DNA of 12,158 bases from Saccoglossus kowalevskii (Eukaryota; Hemichordata; Enteropneusta; Harrimaniidae). Below the pieces are notes generated by a model, which saw nothing but the letters and a program-made list of their open reading frames with translations, did no database searches and was not told the DNA's origin. This document shows positions 7,860 to 12,158 of the stretch, piece by piece. The stretch's first letter is position 1; every line of letters starts with the position of its first letter. Made by a program: the position numbers and the translations under genes. Location of the stretch: contig NW_003121914.1 in the NCBI RefSeq assembly GCF_000003605.2, positions 90,257 to 102,414 on the forward strand. The letters run 5' to 3'.

Positions 7860-9036
7860 CATTTTTGAAATTATATATTTGTGCCACTGGATATGTACAC
7901 ATCATCACAAAAAAGCAAATACGACGAGTTTATTTTCTTAAAATTTACTCCTATATCTACACGTACAGCAGCATCCCTTCTTCAAAAACTTTGTTTACAG
8001 AGAGTCATAAAAATGTTCGCAAACTACTGCCAAATGTTTCGAGTCAATAATTTGCACACGTCGTCTCGTTAGTTAGTCTCTAACTTCATCTAACATTCTC
8101 AAGTTTATTTAGATTCGAAATAGAACAAGACGAAAGTAGTGTGGCTTTAGTCTGCAAATGTTTACATTGTCACATTACTTTGTCGTTTGTCTTTCGTACT
8201 TAATTTATTTGTTTATGTTGGCCTAATTGGCCCGTGATAGTCTAATCATTATTGAATAGTAAGTAAGTGTGCCTGAAATTAAGCGGAGCGGTATATATAT
8301 ATATTGACTGCTCACAGATAACTCTGCCCGATTATCCCTACACAATAAATACAGTGTTGTTATGTATTCAACTACCACAAGTTATAGTGTACATGAAGTG
8401 AAATGCCCTTATTAAACACGAATGTTCGAGATACAAACAACATTGCAACATGAACGTATTTATTTAAGGAACTATTTAATACAGTTGCCACGTACATAGA
8501 GTCCGTATATTTTCACGCGAAATGTTCGTAGAACATTTAAAAAAGGCGATATTGTTTGATTGTATGGTTGGTAAGCGAGCTCTGGCCATCAGTCACCGTA
8601 AACTGCATTATAGTGCGACGTCACATGTTGAAAAGAACCCGGTTTGGTCTTGCAATACGTATTTTTGCGCTGTCCCACTTTCTTATCGAAATTCAAAAGC
8701 GGCCTATGTGATTGACATTTACTGGTACGCACTATTAATTGAAATTTAATGCGCAGTTGATCAATGTGCTATGTACTGCACAGATACTGTGTTTACTTGA
8801 TGATAAATCGACTGAGAGGTAAATCTCAACCTGTAATACCTTGAACAGTAAATAATCCACGCAATACTGAGGAGGGTCATTTCCCAAAACGTCTGATTAT
8901 ATTGAACAACTTTAATATTTCCCAAGGACTGCGATTACCTACTACCAGTGTATATGTATCATTTTTATCTATCCTAGCAGCTTTCTTCATTTTTTGATAT
9001 TGGTTTATTGAGATATTACTGGCTACCGTGGACGAG

Positions 9037-9141
9037 TCACGTGATATGCCAATTATAAAACAAATAGTGTGCATGGTAATACAATGTTATCATGGTAACT
9101 ATCAATTCCATCGAACTATCTCCGACCCCAATATATATAAG
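9037..9141 (+). promoter_or_regulatory. Candidate internal promoter: CACGTG, RFX X-box and TATA box
   Basis: Three motifs cluster within 105 bp. TCACGTGA lies at 9037-9044. GTTATCATGGTAAC at 9086-9099 differs from the RFX X-box consensus at one position. TATATAAG at 9134-9141 is the same octamer as the exon-1 TATA box. A pyrimidine-rich TTTCACTCACTC lies about 27-38 bp downstream, where an initiator would sit. No ATG occurs until 9302, which has G at -3 and opens a 27-codon frame ending at 9385. This may be an alternative promoter within the transporter intron; no downstream exon is proven. Confidence 0.35.
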
Positions 9142-9301
9142 CTACACACAGTAGTCACAGTGACATTTCACTCACTCGCCTTTCTAACGGAATTGGTGAT
9201 TTATTAACAACTAATCACAATCGGCACACCATCAAATATATTTTAAGACACTAATTGGCCAACTTAAAGTTGTCGTGATTGTTACGGAACGTTACACAGA
9301 C

Positions 9302-9385
9302 ATGCCACGTTTAACTGACCGGGGAGAATTTATCTGTAGATCGAATCAGCAAATTGGGTCGAACATTTCGTACCAGTCGTTCTGA
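9302..9385 (+). other. Short ORF (27 codons) downstream of the candidate internal promoter
   Basis: This is the first ATG after the TATA box at 9134. It has a reasonable start context (G at -3) and reads MPRLTDRGEFICRS... to a TGA at 9383-9385. I recognise no family. It could be a leader peptide, part of an alternative first exon, or chance; 27 codons are easily random. Confidence 0.15.
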
Positions 9386-9825
9386 TTGTGCACAGTCACT
9401 CTACAACCTGGCTTGGTCTGATTTATGTGCACGGGGATAACAATCAGTATTGCAACACCAATCACCGCTCTCTATATACGAACAAATTAGAGTTGGATCG
9501 ACGGATGTGAAATAATTAAATAAAAAAAATATAGGCATTGGGATATGTGAAATAACTATTATAGACTGGTAAATTCGCATGGATAGAGGTTGAATTTAAT
9601 CTTTGAAACCAGGGATATATTATTTTCATTATATTTTAAATGGCTGGCTTTTTGTTCTTATTTATTATCTGTAGTGCATTTACTTCAAAATCTAGATAAG
9701 AATAGAAACATAATAAAGATTATTATTATACATCTATCACCGTAACGCCATAAGTCACAGCGTGCCGTAATTTTGCGGTATTTTATGATTACGCGCGTAA
9801 GCGTCCTATAATAATAAACACAAAC

Positions 9826-9838
9826 ATGGCTGCCGCCA
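9826..9838 (+). promoter_or_regulatory. YY1-like motif (ATGGCTGCC)
   Basis: ACATGGCTGCCGC resembles the AANATGGCNGC core bound by YY1/Pho-type zinc-finger factors. It lies near the CpG-rich TACGCGCGTAAGCG (9790-9803). YY1 sites often overlap starts of transcription. The ATG here gives only a five-codon frame, so it is not a gene start. Confidence 0.2.
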
Positions 9839-10116
9839 GGGTTTGACAGACTCCACACAAAGGACTTCGCTGATTATGTTCTAAACTTTTTGGATTTCGG
9901 CATTCCCAAGATGTATCCTTGGAAGGAAAGATGTATAATAATAATGCTATTACGAGGATACATCAAAGTACTATAGTATGCACTCAGACAGTACGCCGTC
10001 ACATCGATGTTCGCTGCGCGTCGGTCGATACTCCTGCTGTACTGTCTTCGATGATCAATTTTATAAATGCAATTATTTGATGAACAGTACAGGTGAAAAA
10101 AAAATACAGCAAACTA

Positions 10117-10177
10117 CTAATACGCATGTGCAGTGATTGTTAGTACGTACAAAATAACCAGTGTACATGCGTATTAG
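10117..10177. repeat. 61-bp near-palindrome with 13-bp perfect arms
   Basis: CTAATACGCATGT (10117-10129) and ACATGCGTATTAG (10165-10177) are exact reverse complements. The intervening DNA continues the dyad imperfectly to a central GTACGTAC (10143-10150). The whole segment could fold into a long hairpin or cruciform. It may be a remnant of a foldback element; no target-site duplication is obvious. Confidence 0.75.
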
Positions 10178-10401
10178 ATAATGTCATTGTTTTATCAACG
10201 AATACTCAAATGTATACTACAAGAACTGTGTTGTAGTCATCAAACAGCAATATTAAAAGTTATATGTTTACCTGCATATTGTATTTTTAAATCACATCAG
10301 TTAGCACGTCGTGTACAAAAAAGTGCATTTTATACGCACATCGAACACAGACCACCGCTCTTTAAATAATTGCTGACCCCCTACCACACATACGCAGGCA
10401 A

Positions 10402-10409
10402 ATTTGCAT
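10402..10409 (-). promoter_or_regulatory. POU octamer site (ATGCAAAT on the minus strand)
   Basis: ATTTGCAT is the exact complement of the octamer ATGCAAAT recognised by POU-domain factors. It overlaps a CAAATTTG palindrome flanked by imperfectly complementary CACACATACGCA and TTGTGTGTAT arms (about 10386-10419). A function in the intron is plausible but unsupported. Confidence 0.3.
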
Positions 10410-10657
10410 TGTGTGTATACTTTTTCTCTGTGGATATAAATGGAAATGACGCACCAATATTGAAAGACTCACTGTTGACAAAATCAACAGACATGACATG
10501 GCGGTAACCAAATAGAATACAAGCACGTGCTTATCTCGGACGACAACGAGTCACATGCCTAGATAAAATTCAATTATTCGATGTAAAGAAAGTTTAATTT
10601 TACAAATAATTAAATATGTAATTAGTAAGTCACAAAACAACTTAAATAGAAAAAAAT

Positions 10658-10698
10658 GCGTAATACAATGATGTAAAAACATCATTATTGTTTTACGC
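10658..10698. repeat. 41-bp hairpin-forming inverted repeat
   Basis: AATGATGT (10667-10674) pairs perfectly with ACATCATT (10679-10686) across an AAAA loop. The stem resumes further out with GCGTAA...ACAAT against ATTGTTTTACGC, with a small bulge. It is too short for a typical microRNA precursor as seen, and no mature-arm evidence exists. It is recorded as structure only. Confidence 0.55.
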
Positions 10699-10866
10699 CG
10701 ACGTATCTTACCATTTGGCGTGTGATGTTAACACAGAAGTCAAACTGTGAAATACACGTTAAACGTTATCTCTGGAATAGTATGCAAACTCCGCATTGTG
10801 TGTGGAGAGATGCATTATGGGTAGATACCGAAACATGTCACGATAGCGCGAATAGCATTGAGTATA

Positions 10867-10890
10867 TGTGTGTGTGTGAGAGAGAGAGAG
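10867..10890. repeat. Compound microsatellite (TG)6(AG)6
   Basis: Six TG dinucleotides run directly into six AG dinucleotides, followed by a G-rich GGGGTGGTGG. It lies about 135 bp upstream of the orphan splice acceptor at 11024. It is expected to be length-polymorphic. Confidence 0.9.
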
Positions 10891-11003
10891 GGGTGGTGGT
10901 ATCAAAGCTTGAGCGCGAACTTCACATAAAATGCAGGGTCGGATAGTATATTTACTACTACGAAATTAATCGTTGTATTTATTGTTATACAATGTACTCT
11001 GCC

Positions 11004-11024
11004 CTAATTATTTTCTCTTTACAG
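11004..11024 (+). other. Strong splice acceptor with branch-point-like CTAAT
   Basis: A CTAAT branch-like element (A at 11007), a pyrimidine run (TTATTTTCTCTTT) and CAG at 11022-11024 make the best acceptor I found in the intron. Joined to the phase-0 donor at 7853, the exon would add GRDIIRYLRSI and stop at TAA (11058-11060). That tail does not resemble the family, so it is either a decoy or a truncating exon. Confidence 0.4.
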
Positions 11025-11278
11025 GGTCGCGATATAATTCGATATTTACGCTCAATTTAATTTTCCATAATCAATTCGGAAATATTAATTTCCTTGCAAT
11101 CACTTTCATTACGTCCGGGAAATGTTGTAATGTGGCCCAAGACTAGTAGGGAATGGGTAGTACACTGCACGTATTACCATGCACTGTACATGTATTTACC
11201 ATGCCGTATATTAATTTCTGGTACTGCATGCAGGCTTTTAATTTAACGTAGTCGGAAAGAAAAAAAGAATAGCGAGAA

Positions 11279-11366
11279 AATAAATACGGTAAAGTAATAA
11301 CTTAAGCACGCGCTATTTACAATTCTAGGAAGTCCCGGATGTTTTTTCTACAAAATAGTTAATAAA
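11279..11366 (+). terminator. Candidate poly(A) signals (AATAAA at 11279 and 11361)
   Basis: Two canonical AATAAA hexamers occur about 220 and 300 bp after the stop that would follow the orphan acceptor at 11024. Their placement fits a short 3' untranslated region for a truncated transcript. AATAAA is common by chance in such AT-rich DNA, so this is weak alone. Confidence 0.25.
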
Positions 11367-11691
11367 GTTACGCCCTGAAACATTGATTCATGTACGCACC
11401 AATTATAAACCGTAGTCTCGTTGATCAAACTGATAACCCATTTACAATAATAAGTAACCCACTGAATTAATAACAATGTTACCATTTTTGTTATTCGTTG
11501 ATTAAACTTCTAGTAAACACAGTAAGCTATTGTAAGGAAGATGTCAGCAATTCTTTAATATACTTATTGGGATGTTGCAGCTTAGCGCCACCTGTCATCG
11601 GGGCGGAGAGAGTCCACGGAGATAAACATGTTTACTGCGATTGACCATGGATTGTCGTAGAGCAATTATCTATTAGTTGTAGCTATTGCAT

Positions 11692-11727
11692 GATCCGATC
11701 ACGTGATAATCCGATCCGATCACGTGT
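11692..11727. promoter_or_regulatory. Tandem pair of CACGTG sites, 21 bp apart
   Basis: GATCCGATCACGTG occurs at 11692-11705 and exactly again at 11713-11726. The first copy contains the palindrome ATCACGTGAT. Both contain TCACGTG, the core bound by MITF/TFE/USF-type bHLH-zip dimers. A 21-bp spacing is two helical turns, placing both sites on one DNA face. The pair lies in intron 1 of the transporter. Confidence 0.5.
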
Positions 11728-11825
11728 TTTACTGACAAATTATGAGAATGATATGTTTTGTTTACTGAGATTTGTTGATTTCATACAACATTTATTTACA
11801 CTCAGTCATGTCCGTGTAAAACGCC

Positions 11826-11855
11826 ATTGTCATGGAAACTTGATTCCATGACAAT
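11826..11855. repeat. Perfect 12-bp inverted repeat with 6-base loop
   Basis: ATTGTCATGGAA (11826-11837) and TTCCATGACAAT (11844-11855) are exact complements around ACTTGA. The arms contain CATGGAAAC, similar to an RFX half-site, so it could be a protein-binding dyad. A DNA hairpin is the alternative. Confidence 0.8.
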
Positions 11856-12020
11856 AATATACAACGCGTTTTTTCAATGGATCTTTTATGGTGACTTATT
11901 TAAACTAGTCTTCTATGATGTGCCATGCTGGAGCCAATTCAAAGATACGCAAACAAAAAATGTTATTATATAGAAGTCTGTAATACTTCCACTACAAATT
12001 GCGACCACATTTGGCACGAA

Positions 12021-12025
12021 CCAAT
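12021..12025 (+). promoter_or_regulatory. CCAAT box near the right edge
   Basis: GAACCAATAGG is a fair NF-Y match, in a locally less AT-rich stretch (about 12000-12090) that also holds CAGTTGC, a MYB-like core. No exon is visible before the window ends. Confidence 0.25.
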
Positions 12026-12158
12026 AGGACTGGCACTCGTGAAGTCTCCGCCTTATTAGCCAGAGTGGCAGTTGCAAGTGTTCCGAGTGATCTAGGACAT
12101 CGTCACTAAACTTCCAACTCGCTCAAATTGAGCTAATCAAGACTTAGGCTTATGTGGC

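Larger units (their letters stand above)
7854..12158 (+). other. Intron 1 of the SLC12 gene (runs past the right edge)
   Basis: No segment in these 4.3 kb, checked by looking for TGGAT-centred coding, gives the conserved GW[IV]KGV...NIWGV start of the SLC12 membrane domain. The next true coding exon therefore seems to lie outside the window. Open frames such as 8522-8749 and 10181-10369 have no recognisable similarity. The stretch carries candidate regulatory sites, inverted repeats, a microsatellite and orphan splice acceptors, listed separately. An unrelated nested gene or non-coding RNA cannot be excluded from sequence alone. Confidence 0.6.

Noticed and set aside
8522-8749. 75-codon ATG frame in the intron
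   Set aside because: No similarity recognised, no conserved motif, and no fit with the SLC12 reading phase or domain order.
11160-11189. Spaced inverted repeat GTACACTGCA / TGCACTGTAC with a nearby repeated ACCATGC
   Set aside because: One mismatch in short arms and simple local repetition; not distinctive enough to call.
7854-12158. Search for the second SLC12 coding exon (GW[IV]KGV...NIWGV)
   Set aside because: All TGGAT-type positions I checked (for example 9492, 9887, 10431, 11646, 11876) fail to encode the motif, so no transmembrane exon is claimed within the window.

Overview
The window reads as animal nuclear DNA, probably from a marine or other invertebrate. It is AT-rich (mid-30s % GC by eye), gene-poor and carries minisatellites. 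It shows metazoan-type control motifs (TATA boxes, paired GATA sites, NRF1, CCAAT, CRE, RFX and CACGTG motifs), and its one convincing coding segment ends at a spliceosomal donor. I cannot assign a phylum. No bacterial or viral gene, no transposon protein and no RNA gene could be supported.

Layout. 1-455 is the right end of a 32-bp-period minisatellite that runs off the left edge. 456-2424 is non-coding, with two perfect CRE palindromes. 2425-3013 is a 21-bp-period minisatellite in two blocks, linked by a 226-bp segmental duplication, with 42-bp and 63-bp higher-order patterns. 3014-6950 is non-coding DNA with a third CRE, a ~92-bp foldback, a CCAAT box, a perfect NRF1 site, a small two-copy repeat and a duplicated CGTGTCACG motif. 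6952-7127 is a compact promoter and leader: a nuclear-receptor-like half-site, a perfect GATA dyad, a TATA box inside its own dyad, and a 10-codon upstream ORF.

The one real gene starts at 7128. Its first coding exon (7128-7853, 242 codons) encodes the cytoplasmic N-terminus of an SLC12 cation-chloride cotransporter of the NKCC/NCC branch. The FGHNT...AIP block and the following RPTL..LHE block are the regulatory and AA_permease_N signature of that group. The exon ends at a phase-0 donor. No transmembrane exon was found in the next 4.3 kb, so the rest of the gene lies to the right of the window.

The remainder (7854-12158) is read as intron 1. It holds a cluster resembling a second promoter (CACGTG, RFX X-box, TATA), several perfect or near-perfect inverted repeats, a TG/AG microsatellite, a very good orphan splice acceptor at 11024 followed by a quick stop and poly(A) signals, and a phased pair of CACGTG sites. 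I see no new multi-gene system. The most interesting points are the promoter architecture, the altered phosphoregulatory N-terminus of the transporter, and the possible truncating exon and internal promoter in intron 1.
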